Assembly (NCBI GenBank): GCA_016793775.1
Contig: JAEULK010000073.1
Coordinates: 1-64,000, forward strand
DNA: 64,000 bases
Direction of reading: 5' to 3'
Source: Sphingopyxis sp.
GTDB lineage: Bacteria > Pseudomonadota > Alphaproteobacteria > Sphingomonadales > Sphingomonadaceae
Part shown: positions 37,851 through 47,644 of the stretch, in pieces
How positions within the stretch are numbered: position 1 is the first letter of the stretch
Layout of the letters: the number at the start of each line of letters is the position of its first letter
Notes under the pieces: model-generated
The model's input: only the letters and a program-made list of their open reading frames with translations
Database searches by the model: none
Told to the model about the DNA's origin: nothing
Program-made: the position numbers and the translations under genes

Positions 37851-38011
37851 TGTCGGCCTTCCCATCGGCAAGTTTCGGAAAACCGCCTGCCTCTTGCGGC
37901 AGGGGGCGGGGTGGGCTGCGGCCGGCGCGTCTTTCCTTTCGTTCCGCGCCGTCCGGGTCCACCCCAACATGCGGTATCGGGCGGGAGGTGACATTCGCGA
38001 TAATCCAAGAC

Positions 38012-38101
38012 CGTCACCCCGGGCTTGACCCGGGGCCTGCGCTGTCTTTGATCCGGCGGCGAAAGTAGGAAGGCGGGTCCCGGGTCAAGCCCGGGATGAC
38101 G
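38012..38101. repeat. REP family E inverted pair
   Basis: CGTCACCCCGGGCTTGACCC mirrored by GGGTCAAGCCCGGGATGACG; each arm contains CCCGGG(N)TGACCCGGG-like symmetry. It lies in the 473-bp region between 37748 and 38222, which otherwise holds only the terminator hairpin. Confidence 0.85.
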
Positions 38102-38221
38102 ACGCAACAAACGTCCGCGCTCCACCCCGAACCGGTCCCTCCGCCGACCGCCCCCGGCCGACAGGGATTGCACCGCCGCCCCGCCCCGCTATGCCGCGTC
38201 TTCGATTTTTAGGAGATCGCG

Positions 38222-38713
38222 ATGACCTTGCCCCGCACCCTGACTTTCCTTGCCGCCGCCACGTTGCTCGCCGTCCCCGCGGTGGCCCAGACCGCACCCC
38301 CGGCGCAGCAGGTGACGACGGCCTGGCTCAACCGCCAGGCATCGGCGCTCGCCGAACGCAATGCCGAGACCGGATGGCATGTGATGGCCAGCGGCCTGCG
38401 CTGGCGCCGCGTCGCCGGCAAGGGGGCGGGGCCGCGCCCCAGCGAACGCGATTCGGTCACGGTTCATTATGTCGGCACCTTCGTCGACGGGTCCGAATTC
38501 GACAGCTCGGTCGCGCGCGGCGAACCCGCGACCTTTCCGCTCAGCCGCGTGATCGAAGGCTGGACCGAAGGCGTCCAATATATGGCGGTGGGCGACAAGG
38601 TCGAATTCGCCATCCCCTTTTATCTGGGCTATGGCGCGGGCGGCAAAGGCCCGATCCCCGGCGGCGCGACGCTGCTCTTCACCGTCGAACTGCTCGGCAT
38701 CGGGGGAGAATGA
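38222..38713 (+). CDS. FKBP-type peptidyl-prolyl isomerase, exported
   Basis: 163 residues. A signal peptide (LTFLAAATLLAVPAVAQ) is followed by a spacer and an FKBP domain: DSVTVHYVGTFVDGSEFDSSVARGEPATFPLSRVIEGWTEGVQYM and GYGAGGKGPIPGGATLLFTVELL. It should act in the periplasm on proline bonds. AGGAGATCGCG precedes the ATG. The stop overlaps the upstream ATG of the next gene. Confidence 0.93.
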   Translation: MTLPRTLTFLAAATLLAVPAVAQTAPPAQQVTTAWLNRQASALAERNAETGWHVMASGLRWRRVAGKGAGPRPSERDSVTVHYVGTFVDGSEFDSSVARGEPATFPLSRVIEGWTEGVQYMAVGDKVEFAIPFYLGYGAGGKGPIPGGATLLFTVELLGIGGE

Positions 38714-38715
38714 CG

Positions 38716-39807
38716 ATGGACTTTTCGCGTCTCGAAACCAGCAGCAAGATCGGCGATGCCTGGGTCTATCCCGCCGCCGCGCCGCTGAGCAGCGGATTGC
38801 TCGCGGTCGATGTCGAGGCGGGCCACCGCCTCTATTGGGAGGAATATGGCAATCCCGGCGGCGAGCCGGTGATGTTCCTTCACGGCGGCCCCGGCGGCGC
38901 CTGCGCCCCCGACATGGCGCGCTTCTTCGACCCCGCGCGCTATCGCGTCATCCTGTTCGACCAGCGCGGCTGCGGCAAGAGCGAGCCGACGGTCGCCTCG
39001 GCGGGCCCGGCGGTGGCGCTGCGCCACAACACCACCGCCGACCTGATCGGCGACATCGAGAAATTGCGCGAGGCGCTGGACATCACGGGCAAGATGCATG
39101 TCTTCGGCGGCAGTTGGGGCAGCACGCTCGCCATGGCCTATGCGATCGCGCATCCCGGCCATTGCGCCAGCCTGATCCTGCGCGGCATCTTCCTCGGCGC
39201 GGCCGAGGATCTCGACTATCTCTATCAAGGCAATGCCGCGACCTGGCACGAAGCGCCCTATGCGCTCACCGCGCCCGGCGCTTACATCAGCTATCCCGAG
39301 GAATGGGGCGCGTTGCTGTCTCTGCTGACGGTCGAGGAGCGCGCCGACGTCATGGCGGCCTACAAGCGTATCTTCGACATGGTCCCGGCGAGCGACGCCG
39401 AGCGCGCGATGCAGCTCGACGCCGCGGTCACCTGGTCGCTGTGGGAAGGCGTCATATCGAACATGATCCCCGAATCGGCGGCGACGGGCAAGTTCGGCGA
39501 CGCCGATTTCGCGCTCTGCTTTGCGCAGATCGAGGCACATTATTTCGCCAACAACCTGTTCATCGAACCCGGCCACCTGCTCGGCAGTGCCGATATCCTC
39601 GCGAAAATCCCGGTACATATCGTCCACGGCCGCTTCGACCAGGTGTGCCCGCTGACGCAAGCGTCGCGCCTCGTCGCCGCGTTGCAGGGCGCGGGCGCCG
39701 AGCCCGCGACCTATGTGGTCACCAACGCCGGGCACAGCGCGATGGAGCGCGAAAATGCGCTGGCGCTGACCGCGATCATGGACGGGCTGCCCCCGCTCGC
39801 GGGCTGA
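38716..39807 (+). CDS. pip: Proline iminopeptidase (alpha/beta hydrolase)
   Basis: 363 residues, serine peptidase S33 family, removes N-terminal proline. Oxyanion motif HGGPGGACAPDM, FDQRGCGKS, nucleophile elbow GGSWGS, Asp in HGRFDQVCP and His in NAGHSAME. GGGGGAGA at 38702-38709 suits the ATG at 38716 (6-nt spacing); the ATG at 38710 overlaps the FKBP stop and is an alternative. It overlaps the following gene (TGATG). Confidence 0.95.
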   Translation: MDFSRLETSSKIGDAWVYPAAAPLSSGLLAVDVEAGHRLYWEEYGNPGGEPVMFLHGGPGGACAPDMARFFDPARYRVILFDQRGCGKSEPTVASAGPAVALRHNTTADLIGDIEKLREALDITGKMHVFGGSWGSTLAMAYAIAHPGHCASLILRGIFLGAAEDLDYLYQGNAATWHEAPYALTAPGAYISYPEEWGALLSLLTVEERADVMAAYKRIFDMVPASDAERAMQLDAAVTWSLWEGVISNMIPESAATGKFGDADFALCFAQIEAHYFANNLFIEPGHLLGSADILAKIPVHIVHGRFDQVCPLTQASRLVAALQGAGAEPATYVVTNAGHSAMERENALALTAIMDGLPPLAG

Positions 39808-40673
39808 TGACCGTCCGCTACCACCGCGTCGGCATCGCCGGGACAGGGCGCGTCGCGCGCGCCATGGCACTGGCGCTGGCGCCGCGTTCGGCCGAACCGG
39901 TGCTGATCTGGGGACGCTCGCCCGATCAGGCGCAGGCAGCCGCCAGCGCGGTGGGGGCAACGATCGCGCAGGCCTGCGTCGAGCTTGCCGCCCACTGCGA
40001 CCTGATCCTGCTCGCCGTCGCCGACGACGCGCTGGCGGCGGTGGTCGCCGATCTTGCCGGAGCGCTGTCGCCGGGGGCCGAACCCTTTGTCTGCCACGTG
40101 AGCGGCGGCAGCGGTGCCGCCATTCTGGCGTCATTGCGCGACCGCGGCGCGCTGACCGCGGCGGTGCATCCGGCGATGACCTTCACCGGCGATCCCGCAC
40201 TGGAGATGGAGCGCATGACCGGCGCGCACTTCGCGATCACCGCGCCCGATGCCGAGGCGCTGGCCGAGGCGCGCACGCTCGTGGGCCGGCTCGGCGGGAT
40301 CGCGGTCGAGATCGCCGAGGAGCGCCGCCCGCTCTATCATGCCGCGCTGTCGCATGCGGCGAACCATCTGGTAACGCTGCTCGCCGGCGCATCGCAGGCG
40401 CTCCGCGTCGCGGGCGCCGATGAGCCCGAGGCGCTGCTCGCGCCGCTGGTCGGCGCGGCGCTTGAGAATAGTCTCGAACGCGGTTTCGATGCGCTGTCTG
40501 GGCCGCTGCTGCGCGGCGATGCCGATATGATCCGGGGGCATATCGCCGCCTTGGCGCGCGATTGCCCCGAACTGCTCCCCGCCTATCGCGCGATGGCGCT
40601 GGCGACGCTCGACGAACTGGGACGGTCGGGAAAAGCCCCGGCGCCCGAATTGCGGGCGATCGTCGGCGGCTGA
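39807..40673 (+). CDS. Rossmann-like/DUF2520 oxidoreductase-type protein
   Basis: 288 residues. N-terminal Rossmann fold with GIAGTGRVARAMALAL, then a helical DUF2520 domain (VHPAMTFTGDPA; EERRPLYHAALSHAANHLVTLLAGA). It resembles ketopantoate-reductase/ProC-like folds, but the reaction is not known. It starts in the TGATG overlap with the peptidase stop. Confidence 0.88.
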   Translation: MTVRYHRVGIAGTGRVARAMALALAPRSAEPVLIWGRSPDQAQAAASAVGATIAQACVELAAHCDLILLAVADDALAAVVADLAGALSPGAEPFVCHVSGGSGAAILASLRDRGALTAAVHPAMTFTGDPALEMERMTGAHFAITAPDAEALAEARTLVGRLGGIAVEIAEERRPLYHAALSHAANHLVTLLAGASQALRVAGADEPEALLAPLVGAALENSLERGFDALSGPLLRGDADMIRGHIAALARDCPELLPAYRAMALATLDELGRSGKAPAPELRAIVGG

Positions 40674-40676
40674 AGC

Positions 40677-41390
40677 TCAGCGCCGCCGATAGCGGAAGTA
40701 CCAGACCTCATGCCCCTGTGCGCGCGCCTTGGCTTCGTAGCGCGTCTCGGGCCAGCCGGCGGGGCGGGTCAGGAAATCCTGCGCGCTCTTCGCCAGCCAG
40801 TCGAACTGGTGGCGATGGCGCCGCATCACCATCAGCGCATGCTCCAGATAGATCGGATGGTCGGTGCCGAAGCGGAACTCGCCGCCGGGTTTCAGCTTGG
40901 CCGCGATCAGGTCGAGCGGGCCGTCGTTCACCATCCGGCGCTTGGCGTGGCGCGCCTTGGGCCAGGGATCGGGGTGGAGCAGATAGGCGAAGCTCAGCGC
41001 GCCGTCGGGGATGCGCCGCAGTACCTCCAGCGCGTCGCCATGGTGGATGCGGACATTGCCGAGCGGCAGGCCTTTGCCATGATCGCCCGCGACATGGACC
41101 AGCGCCTGGGCAACGCCGTTGATGAAGGGCTCGGCGCCGATGAAGCCATGGTCGGGCAGCATGTCGGCGCGTCCCGCCATATGCTCGCCGCCGCCGAAGC
41201 CGATCTCGAAATGCAGCGGGCGGTCGTAACCGAACAGCGCCTCGGCGGTAATATCGCCTGCGGCGGGCACCGCGATCTGCGGCAGCAGCGTATCGACCAG
41301 ATCCTGCTGGCCGGCGCGCAGGGGTTTGCCTTTGGAGCGGCCATAGAGGCGGTTGATCGTGGTCGGATCGCCGGGCTTGTAAGCAGTCAT
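40677..41390 (-). CDS. trmB: tRNA (guanine-46-N7)-methyltransferase
   Basis: 237 residues. It methylates G46 of tRNA with SAM. FEIGFGGGEHMAGRA is the SAM-binding motif; HHGDALEVLRRIPDGALSFAYLLHPDPWPKARHAKRR contains the family's DPWPKxRH signature; GTDHPIY is also typical. The trmB/metK/lnt neighbourhood recurs in alphaproteobacteria. Confidence 0.95.
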   Translation of the reverse strand: MTAYKPGDPTTINRLYGRSKGKPLRAGQQDLVDTLLPQIAVPAAGDITAEALFGYDRPLHFEIGFGGGEHMAGRADMLPDHGFIGAEPFINGVAQALVHVAGDHGKGLPLGNVRIHHGDALEVLRRIPDGALSFAYLLHPDPWPKARHAKRRMVNDGPLDLIAAKLKPGGEFRFGTDHPIYLEHALMVMRRHRHQFDWLAKSAQDFLTRPAGWPETRYEAKARAQGHEVWYFRYRRR

Positions 41391-41441
41391 GGCGCGCGCC
41401 CTAGCCGAGCGTGGGGCCCGGCGGCAAGCGCCGCGGCGCGG

Positions 41442-42422
41442 TTAGGGTGTCGGCCAGGTCTCGATCGCCGCCACCGCGCGCTCCCCGGCGGCGAGGTCGA
41501 GAATGCGTTGCGGGGTCGGCATCCGGGCTTGGGCGACGAGAGTGATCGTCCGGTTGGTGCCGATCAGATTGGCCGAATAATAGGATGCGTCGGACGTCCC
41601 TTGCGGCTCGACGGCAAAGGCTTTGCCATTGTCGCCGGTCGCCAGCAGATAGCGGTCGGGCGCCCCGTCGGGGCGATAGACCGCCTGGTTGCCGCGCACC
41701 ACATGGTCGAGGCACCAGCGTGTGCCGACCATCCGCGTCGCCGGCGTCCGGACCCCCACCGTCAGGCTTGCGTCGGGCAGCGTCGAATCGGCCGTGTCGG
41801 CCTCGAAGCTCAGTTTCGGGGCGCAGTCGGCGACCGGACGGACCGCGGGGGCGGTGCCGCGCGGGAGCGTCAGTTCGGTGAGCACGCCCTCCATCCAGTC
41901 CGACATGTCTGATGGGGTCAGCGTCGCCGAATTGGCGCGCAGCTTCACATACCAGTCGCCGACCGCGAACAGCGCGATGCCGGTGCTGCGGATGCCGTCG
42001 ATCCCCTTGGGGGCGAACACCGCCTTGATCCCGCTCGCGGCGCTTTGCCCGGGCGGGGTGAAGACGACGGGCGCGACGCCGAGCGGCGGGTCCTGAAGGT
42101 CGGTTCGCAGGCTGATCGCGCGCTGCGATTGTGCGAACCACAAGGGCACGGCGCCATTGGTATTGCGGAAGATATAGACGGTGATCGAATCGCGGCCATC
42201 GCCCGACGCGAAGCTCTGACTGACGTCGAGTTCGGGCGCCGTGAAGCTCGTGCTGCGCACCCGCGGCAATTCGTCGAGTGCGGCAGGGATGACGATACCG
42301 CTATGGGCGTGCGTCCACGGCTGGCCGTCGACGACCGGCAGCACGTCCTGCGCGGCCACGGGCGCCGCCGCGGCAAGTGTGACTGCAACCAAAGTCGCAC
42401 AATAACAGATGCTTGCCATCAC
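41442..42422 (-). CDS. Exported hypothetical protein
   Basis: 326 residues. Signal peptide (MMASICYCATLVAVTLAAAAPVAAQ) then a beta-rich secreted domain with three Cys, among them ADCAPKLSF and TRWCLDHV. No family recognised. The second Met (42419) is an equally good start. It lies between metK and trmB on the same strand. Confidence 0.75.
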   Translation of the reverse strand: MMASICYCATLVAVTLAAAAPVAAQDVLPVVDGQPWTHAHSGIVIPAALDELPRVRSTSFTAPELDVSQSFASGDGRDSITVYIFRNTNGAVPLWFAQSQRAISLRTDLQDPPLGVAPVVFTPPGQSAASGIKAVFAPKGIDGIRSTGIALFAVGDWYVKLRANSATLTPSDMSDWMEGVLTELTLPRGTAPAVRPVADCAPKLSFEADTADSTLPDASLTVGVRTPATRMVGTRWCLDHVVRGNQAVYRPDGAPDRYLLATGDNGKAFAVEPQGTSDASYYSANLIGTNRTITLVAQARMPTPQRILDLAAGERAVAAIETWPTP

Positions 42423-42492
42423 GCTTCCTCTTCGACCCCGACGCCCTAGCTGTCAGATCGGTGGGGCGATGGCAAGCGGGCCGCGTGGCCGG

Positions 42493-43713
42493 TTATTCGG
42501 CGAGCGCGGCCTTCAGCTTGTCGACCAGGTCGGTGCGTTCCCACGGGAAGGCGTCGCCGGTCGCGGTACGGCCGAAATGGCCGTAAGCGGCGGTCTGGCG
42601 ATAGATCGGCTTGTTGAGGCCGAGGTGGGTGCGGATGCCCTTCGGCGTCAGCTTGACGAGCTGCGGGATCGCCGCCTCGATGCGGCCCTCGTCGACGGTC
42701 CCCGTGCCATGCAGGTCGACATAGATCGACAGCGGCTCGGCGACACCGATGGCGTAGCTCAGCTGGATCGTGCAGCGGCGCGCAAGGCCTGCGGCGACGA
42801 TGTTCTTCGCCAGATAGCGGGTGATATAGGCTGCCGAACGGTCGACCTTGGTCGGGTCCTTGCCGCTGAACGCGCCGCCGCCATGCGGGCTGGCGCCGCC
42901 ATAGGTGTCGACGATGATCTTGCGGCCGGTCAGCCCGGCGTCGCCATCGGGTCCGCCGATCTCGAACCGGCCCGTCGGGTTGATGTGATAGACGGTGTTG
43001 GCGGTCAGCAGCTCGGCGGGGAGCAGCTCGGCGACCACGCCCTTCACATAATCGCGCAGCTCGGCATATTTGGCTTCATCGCCTTCGCCATTGTGGAAAT
43101 AATAGCCCGGCGCATGCTGGGTCGACACGACGATCGCGGTCGCCTCGACCGGGCGCTCATTGGCGTAACGCAAGGTGACCTGGCTCTTGGCGTCGGGTTC
43201 GAGGAAGGGCGCGGTGCCCGCCTTGCGGTCGGCGGCCATGCGCTCCAGAATCTTGTGGCTGTAATCGAGCGTCGCGGGCATCAGATCGGGGGTCTCGTCC
43301 GACGCATAGCCGAACATGATGCCCTGGTCGCCGGCACCTTCGTCCTTGTCGGCGGTGGCATCGACGCCCTGCGCGATATGGTCCGACTGGGCGTGGAGAT
43401 TGTTCTCGAAGCGGAAGCTTTCCCAGTGGAAGCCGTCCTGCTCGTAACCGATTTCCCGCACCGTGTTGCGAACCGTGGCTTCGATCTCTTCGAGCGCGCC
43501 CGGCGCCCATTCGCCGTTCTCGAACACGCCCTTGCAGCGGATTTCACCCGCGAGCACGACGAGCTGGGTCGTGGTCAGCGTTTCACAGGCGATGCGCGCT
43601 TCGGGGTCCTTCGACAGGAACAGATCGACGATCGAATCGCTGATCTGGTCGGCGACCTTGTCGGGATGGCCTTCGGAAACGCTTTCGGACGTGAAGAGGA
43701 AGCTGTTGCGCAT
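42493..43713 (-). CDS. metK: S-adenosylmethionine synthetase
   Basis: 406 residues. Makes SAM from ATP and methionine. [32 protein letters not shown] and [19 protein letters not shown] are the family signatures, with ATP, Mg and K-binding residues. The ATG at 43713 begins the conserved [11 protein letters not shown]. lnt ends 50 bp upstream. I looked for a SAM or SAH riboswitch in that gap and saw none. Confidence 0.97.
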   Translation of the reverse strand: MRNSFLFTSESVSEGHPDKVADQISDSIVDLFLSKDPEARIACETLTTTQLVVLAGEIRCKGVFENGEWAPGALEEIEATVRNTVREIGYEQDGFHWESFRFENNLHAQSDHIAQGVDATADKDEGAGDQGIMFGYASDETPDLMPATLDYSHKILERMAADRKAGTAPFLEPDAKSQVTLRYANERPVEATAIVVSTQHAPGYYFHNGEGDEAKYAELRDYVKGVVAELLPAELLTANTVYHINPTGRFEIGGPDGDAGLTGRKIIVDTYGGASPHGGGAFSGKDPTKVDRSAAYITRYLAKNIVAAGLARRCTIQLSYAIGVAEPLSIYVDLHGTGTVDEGRIEAAIPQLVKLTPKGIRTHLGLNKPIYRQTAAYGHFGRTATGDAFPWERTDLVDKLKAALAE

Positions 43714-43763
43714 GGGAGCCTTCTTGGAATCGAATATAAAGGAAGCTTTATGTCGCCGCGCTG

Positions 43764-45458
43764 TTAACGCCCGCGTCGCCGAAAGGCAATGGCGAGCGCG
43801 AGCAGCAGCAGCGCGAACGCGACGGGCAGCGCATTGCCGTAGCGCGCGAACAAGGTCGGGGCGTGTGCGGGCGGCACGACGGTGTCGATCCGCCCCGGCC
43901 GGTGCATCGGGATCGAATCGAGGACGCGCCCGTCGGCGTCGATCACCGCGCTGATCCCGGTGGGGGTCGAGCGGATGACGGGCAACCCCTCCTCGATCGC
44001 GCGCAGCCGCGCCTGCGCCAGATGCTGCGGCGGGCCCCAGCCGCCGAACCAGGCGTCGTTCGACGGGTTGAAGATGAAGTCGGGGCGGTGGGCGCGGTCG
44101 ACGACCTGCCCCGAAAAGATGATCTCGTAACAGATCTGGAGCCCCGCCTTGCCGAAGCGCCCGAGGTCGAGCGTATGGGGCCCCGGTCCCGGCCAGAAAT
44201 CGATATCGCCGGGGGCGAGGCGCGACAGGCCGATCGCCGACAGGATGGGCCGCATCGGCAGATATTCGCCATAAGGGACAAGGTGCGACTTGTCGTAGCG
44301 CGGGCCGAGCGTGCCGTCGCCACGCACCGTCATCACCGCATTGCGCGCGCCGACCACATCGCCCGTCTTGTCGAGCTCGAGCTTGAGCGCGCCGAGCAGC
44401 ATGACGTCCTGCGGATTCATCAGCGCGACGAGCCGCCCGCGCGCCTCGGCGGGCGAGCGGTCGTAATAGACGGGCGGATAGCCGGTCTCGAGATAGTCGG
44501 GGATCGCCGCCTCGGGCCACAGGATCAGGCGCGGAATGTCGTCCTTCGGCGCGGTGAGGCGCGCGAGCTTGGCGAAATTGGCGTCGGCCTTGTTGCCCTC
44601 CCATTTATCCTCCTGCCCGACATTGGGCTGGATGACGGTGATGGGAATGCGGGGCGTCCGCTTGCCCTTCATGTCGGCGGCGGTTCCATCGCCCATTTGA
44701 TCGATAGAACTCAGCGACGATGCGACAAGCACGACGGCAAGGAGCGGGATCGCCGCTGTCTGCTGCCGCCAGAAGAGCAGCAGAATCACACCGGCGATCA
44801 GGCAGGTCACGGCACCCAGCCCATAGGTGCCGATGATGCGCGACAGATCCGCCAATTGGGCGGTCGTCGCGCCCAGCGGATTCCAGGCAAAGCCGGTGAA
44901 AACCCAGCTGCGCAGCCATTCGGTCAGCGTCCATAACGCGGCAAAGGCGAGGACGAACGAAAGACCGATCTTCCCCGGGACGGGGAGGGGGACCGGCGAA
45001 GCCGGTGGAGGGGGTTCGCGGCCTTCGGCGACGTCGGCGGAAGGACGCGCCCCCCCTCCGTCGGCGCTGCGCGCCGCCACCTCCAGGTTCCGGGGAGGAA
45101 TGAAAAACCAAGCCCCCCACGCCGCCAGCGCCGGATAAACCGCCAGATACAGCGCCAGCAGTAGCACCGCGATCCACCCGAGCCACGCCGGCATCGCCGC
45201 CTGATAGGTGAAGGCGGTCGCGATCCAGTTCAGCCCGATCGTGAAATGCCCGACCCCAAACGCCCAGCCGATGCCGAAGGCACGCCGGCCCATGGCACTG
45301 CGCGCCACCAGCGCCATCCAGCCCGCGAGTGCGATCAGCGTCAGCGGCCACAGGTGGAGCGGCGCGAAACCCGTCGCCGATACGGCGCCGAGCAGCAGGG
45401 CGACAAGCTTGGGCCAGCGGTCGGCGAAAGCGGCGATGCGGGGGAATAAGGCGGTCAC
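43764..45458 (-). CDS. lnt: Apolipoprotein N-acyltransferase with an in-frame repeat insertion
   Basis: 564 residues. It adds the third acyl chain to lipoproteins at the inner membrane. Several N-terminal membrane segments precede a nitrilase-like domain with catalytic E316 ([10 protein letters not shown]), K390 ([11 protein letters not shown]) and C443 (QICYEIIF). Residues about 121-162 are a Pro/Gly/Ala-rich insert encoded by a BIME-like repeat pair (44973-45098); it falls in the loop between membrane segments and leaves the frame open. Length without it is normal. metK follows 50 bp downstream. Confidence 0.94.
   Translation of the reverse strand: MTALFPRIAAFADRWPKLVALLLGAVSATGFAPLHLWPLTLIALAGWMALVARSAMGRRAFGIGWAFGVGHFTIGLNWIATAFTYQAAMPAWLGWIAVLLLALYLAVYPALAAWGAWFFIPPRNLEVAARSADGGGARPSADVAEGREPPPPASPVPLPVPGKIGLSFVLAFAALWTLTEWLRSWVFTGFAWNPLGATTAQLADLSRIIGTYGLGAVTCLIAGVILLLFWRQQTAAIPLLAVVLVASSLSSIDQMGDGTAADMKGKRTPRIPITVIQPNVGQEDKWEGNKADANFAKLARLTAPKDDIPRLILWPEAAIPDYLETGYPPVYYDRSPAEARGRLVALMNPQDVMLLGALKLELDKTGDVVGARNAVMTVRGDGTLGPRYDKSHLVPYGEYLPMRPILSAIGLSRLAPGDIDFWPGPGPHTLDLGRFGKAGLQICYEIIFSGQVVDRAHRPDFIFNPSNDAWFGGWGPPQHLAQARLRAIEEGLPVIRSTPTGISAVIDADGRVLDSIPMHRPGRIDTVVPPAHAPTLFARYGNALPVAFALLLLALAIAFRRRGR
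44973..45098. repeat. BIME-like repeat (family G) inside lnt
   Basis: Two imperfect palindromic arms in opposite orientation: TTCCCCGGGACGGGGAGGGG with GACCGGCGAAGCCGGTGGAG, and CCTCCGTCGGCGCTGCGCGC with CACCTCCAGGTTCCGGGGAG. It is in frame and adds about 42 codons to lnt. Confidence 0.75.
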
Positions 45459-45560
45459 GCGGCTCCTTTAGCGGGGCTGCGGTGTCGCGACAATGACGCT
45501 TGCCAAGCCGGGCGCCAACCGGCACCCATCGGGGCGGGGTTGCCGATGGGAGAATGGGCC

Positions 45561-46553
45561 ATGTGGTGGACTTTTCTGGCGCTTTTGGCGGGCACCTATA
45601 GCGACTTTGTGAACGACCCGGCCGAGGTGCGCTTCTGCGCCGCGGCGGGCGCCGTGCAGGCGGCGGCGCCCGGCGGGTCGCCCGACGATGCCTATTTTCA
45701 CGACCTGACGAGCCGGAAGTTCCTGCTGCGCCTCGCCGACCTCGGCGCGATGGACAAGGCGGCGCTCGCGGCGGCGAAGGCCGCCTGGACCGGCAGCGCC
45801 GAAGACGAGGTGCGCTACGAAGCGTGCCAGACGCTGGCGCTGTCGATCCCCGAGGGCGGGACGCTCGTCGATGCGGCGGCGAGCGCCGATGGCGCGGTCG
45901 ATGGCGCGGTCGATGGCGCGGTCGATGGCATGGCCGATGGCGACGCCATGGCGGCGGAAGCCGCTGCGGCCGCCGAGGCCGCGACCGAGGCGGCACCGGA
46001 GGCGGAGATCGACGGCGCGCCGCTGCTCGCCGCGCTGTCCGAACCGCGCCGCAAAGAAGTGCGCTGCGCGACGATCGCCAGTGCGATCATGTACGACGTC
46101 GGGCGCGGCGTGTCCGACAAGAGCTACGGCCTGACCGCCGAAGGGGCGGAAACGCTCGCCGGACGGCTGGCCGAGGCGATCATGACCGAAACGGGCATCA
46201 GCGAGGCCGAGGTCCGCGCGGCGTATAAGGCGGATTTCGAGGCCTTCACTTTCAACATGCTCGGCGAGGGGCAGGATGAAAAGACCGCGCTGGCGACGGT
46301 CGAGGCGGGGATCGCCCGATGCCGTTCGCTCTACGACAGCATCGACCTGTCGGGCGACGGCGACGGGGTCGTGAAGGGCCTCGCCCCGGTCGCGCGCATC
46401 GGCGGCGCGGCGGCGGCCACGACCGCCGAATGTTACGTGATGCTCGCGGCGTTTCACCGCGACATGAAGAAAGGGAGCAAGGAGGCGGAGAGTTTCGGCG
46501 CGATTGGATGCGGACGGGCCGGGCCGTTCCTTACAGCATATATTTCATCCTGA
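45561..46553 (+). CDS. Hypothetical protein with DGAV repeats
   Basis: 330 residues. A hydrophobic N-terminus (MWWTFLALLAGTY) may be a signal or anchor. A low-complexity Ala/Asp/Glu middle (DGAVDGAVDGAVDGMADGDA) splits two similar-looking helical halves, each with conserved-type Cys (VRFCAAAGAV, YEACQTLA, VRCATIAS, IARCRSLY). No family recognised. GGGAG lies 8 nt before the ATG at 45561; ATG 45546 and TTG 45540 are alternatives. The end overlaps the convergent DUF2141 gene by 23 nt. Confidence 0.7.
   Translation: MWWTFLALLAGTYSDFVNDPAEVRFCAAAGAVQAAAPGGSPDDAYFHDLTSRKFLLRLADLGAMDKAALAAAKAAWTGSAEDEVRYEACQTLALSIPEGGTLVDAAASADGAVDGAVDGAVDGMADGDAMAAEAAAAAEAATEAAPEAEIDGAPLLAALSEPRRKEVRCATIASAIMYDVGRGVSDKSYGLTAEGAETLAGRLAEAIMTETGISEAEVRAAYKADFEAFTFNMLGEGQDEKTALATVEAGIARCRSLYDSIDLSGDGDGVVKGLAPVARIGGAAAATTAECYVMLAAFHRDMKKGSKEAESFGAIGCGRAGPFLTAYISS
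45888..45944 (+). repeat. 12-bp tandem repeat in coding sequence
   Basis: GATGGCGCGGTC is repeated exactly three times (45888-45923), followed by two degenerate units, encoding DGAV repeats. Confidence 0.9.
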
Positions 46554-46989
46554 TCGACTGGCTGGTGTCGCCCGAGACCGCGAAGCTCGCCGATTTGAAG
46601 CTCGGCGGGCCGACCGTGATCGTCGGGTTGCGCGAAAAGCCGAAGCCTTCCTTGGGCAGGAAGATCGCGGTGTCCATCTTGTTGTTGCTGTTTTCGTCAT
46701 GGACGACGGCGATCGCATAGGTCCCGCTGGCGGGTGCCGCGATCTTGAAATTGGCGGCGGCGGTCGCCTTGACCGCCATCTTCACCGACGCCTTGTCCTT
46801 GCTGCAATCGGGAAAGGCCTTGGCATTGGTGGTCAGGCAGACCAGCACCTGCCCCTTCATATTGCGCAGCCCGGTGATGCTGACGTCGATCTCAGGCGGC
46901 GGGGCGGTCGCGCCGGTCAGCAGCGCCAAAGCTGCCAAGCCCCAGATCGGTGCCGCACGCCTTGTCCCAGAAGCGGAAATAGAGCCCAT
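46531..46989 (-). CDS. DUF2141 exported protein
   Basis: 152 residues. Signal-like N-terminus (IWGLAALALLTGATA) and a DUF2141 domain: VSITGLRNMKGQVLVCLTTN, GTYAIAVVHDENSNNKMDTAIF and LPKEGFGFSRNP. Family function is unknown; the HDENxNxKMD region suggests a cation site. It overlaps the end of the upstream hydroxylase gene by about 98 nt, an unusual long same-strand overlap, so the true start could be further in. Confidence 0.85.
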   Translation of the reverse strand: MGSISASGTRRAAPIWGLAALALLTGATAPPPEIDVSITGLRNMKGQVLVCLTTNAKAFPDCSKDKASVKMAVKATAAANFKIAAPASGTYAIAVVHDENSNNKMDTAIFLPKEGFGFSRNPTITVGPPSFKSASFAVSGDTSQSIRMKYML

Positions 46990-47644
46990 AATTCCCCCGG
47001 TAAGCGGCGTGATGCTGCTGATGGTGCGTCGCGGTTATCAGCCAGCGCCCTGCGGGTCCATGAACAAGCGCGCGCGGGAACATCTCCCACCCCATATGAT
47101 TGCCGACGCCCATGATCGTCATGATCGTGAGGACGAGGCCCAGCACCGCGACATGGATCGGGATCAGGAAGACCAGCGCCGGGATGACGACCGCGCCGGT
47201 GATGGCCTCGGTCGGATGGAAACTCATCGCCGCCCAGGCGGTCGGCGGTCGGCTGTCGTGGTGGACGGCATGCGCGATGCGGAACCAGCGCGGCCGGTGC
47301 ATCCAGCGATGCGTCCAGTAGAACCATGTGTCGTGGATCAGCAGATAGGCGAAGAGGCTGATCGGCAGATACCAGAGCGGAAAGGCGCCGACATCGGTAT
47401 AGATGCGCGTCCAGCCCTGCTGTTGCCAGCCCCAGGCGACGACGCCCGCGGGCACGCCATAGATCGCCGCGCTCGCGAGGCTCCAGCCGATCTCGCGCTT
47501 CATCTGCGGCTCCAGCCCGCGATAGAGGCCGGGATGCCGGATCCGCGTCGCCAGCGCAAAACCCCCGCTGCTGATCAGATAGCGCACCCCGACGATCAAG
47601 GTCATCGCCAGCGCCGACAGCAGGATCGCGCCCGCGGCGCTCAC
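46892..47644 (-). CDS. Sterol desaturase/fatty acid hydroxylase family protein (possible CrtG-type carotenoid hydroxylase)
   Basis: 250 residues from a GTG that overlaps the ParA-like stop (GTGA). Several membrane segments and the di-iron histidine clusters HDTWFYWTHRWMH, HAVHHD and HHQQHH mark the superfamily. Sphingomonad CrtG (2,2'-beta-ionone ring hydroxylase) belongs here, and crtY/crtI lie about 1.4 kb away, so a carotenoid role is plausible; another lipid substrate is possible. Confidence 0.82.
   Translation of the reverse strand: MSAAGAILLSALAMTLIVGVRYLISSGGFALATRIRHPGLYRGLEPQMKREIGWSLASAAIYGVPAGVVAWGWQQQGWTRIYTDVGAFPLWYLPISLFAYLLIHDTWFYWTHRWMHRPRWFRIAHAVHHDSRPPTAWAAMSFHPTEAITGAVVIPALVFLIPIHVAVLGLVLTIMTIMGVGNHMGWEMFPRALVHGPAGRWLITATHHQQHHAAYRGNYGLYFRFWDKACGTDLGLGSFGAADRRDRPAA

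Noticed and set aside
43714..43763. Possible SAM/SAH riboswitch before metK
   Set aside because: A short ATAAA/TTTAT hairpin and GCTTCC are seen, but the partner GGAGC-type pseudoknot strand is missing; lnt ends only 50 bp upstream.
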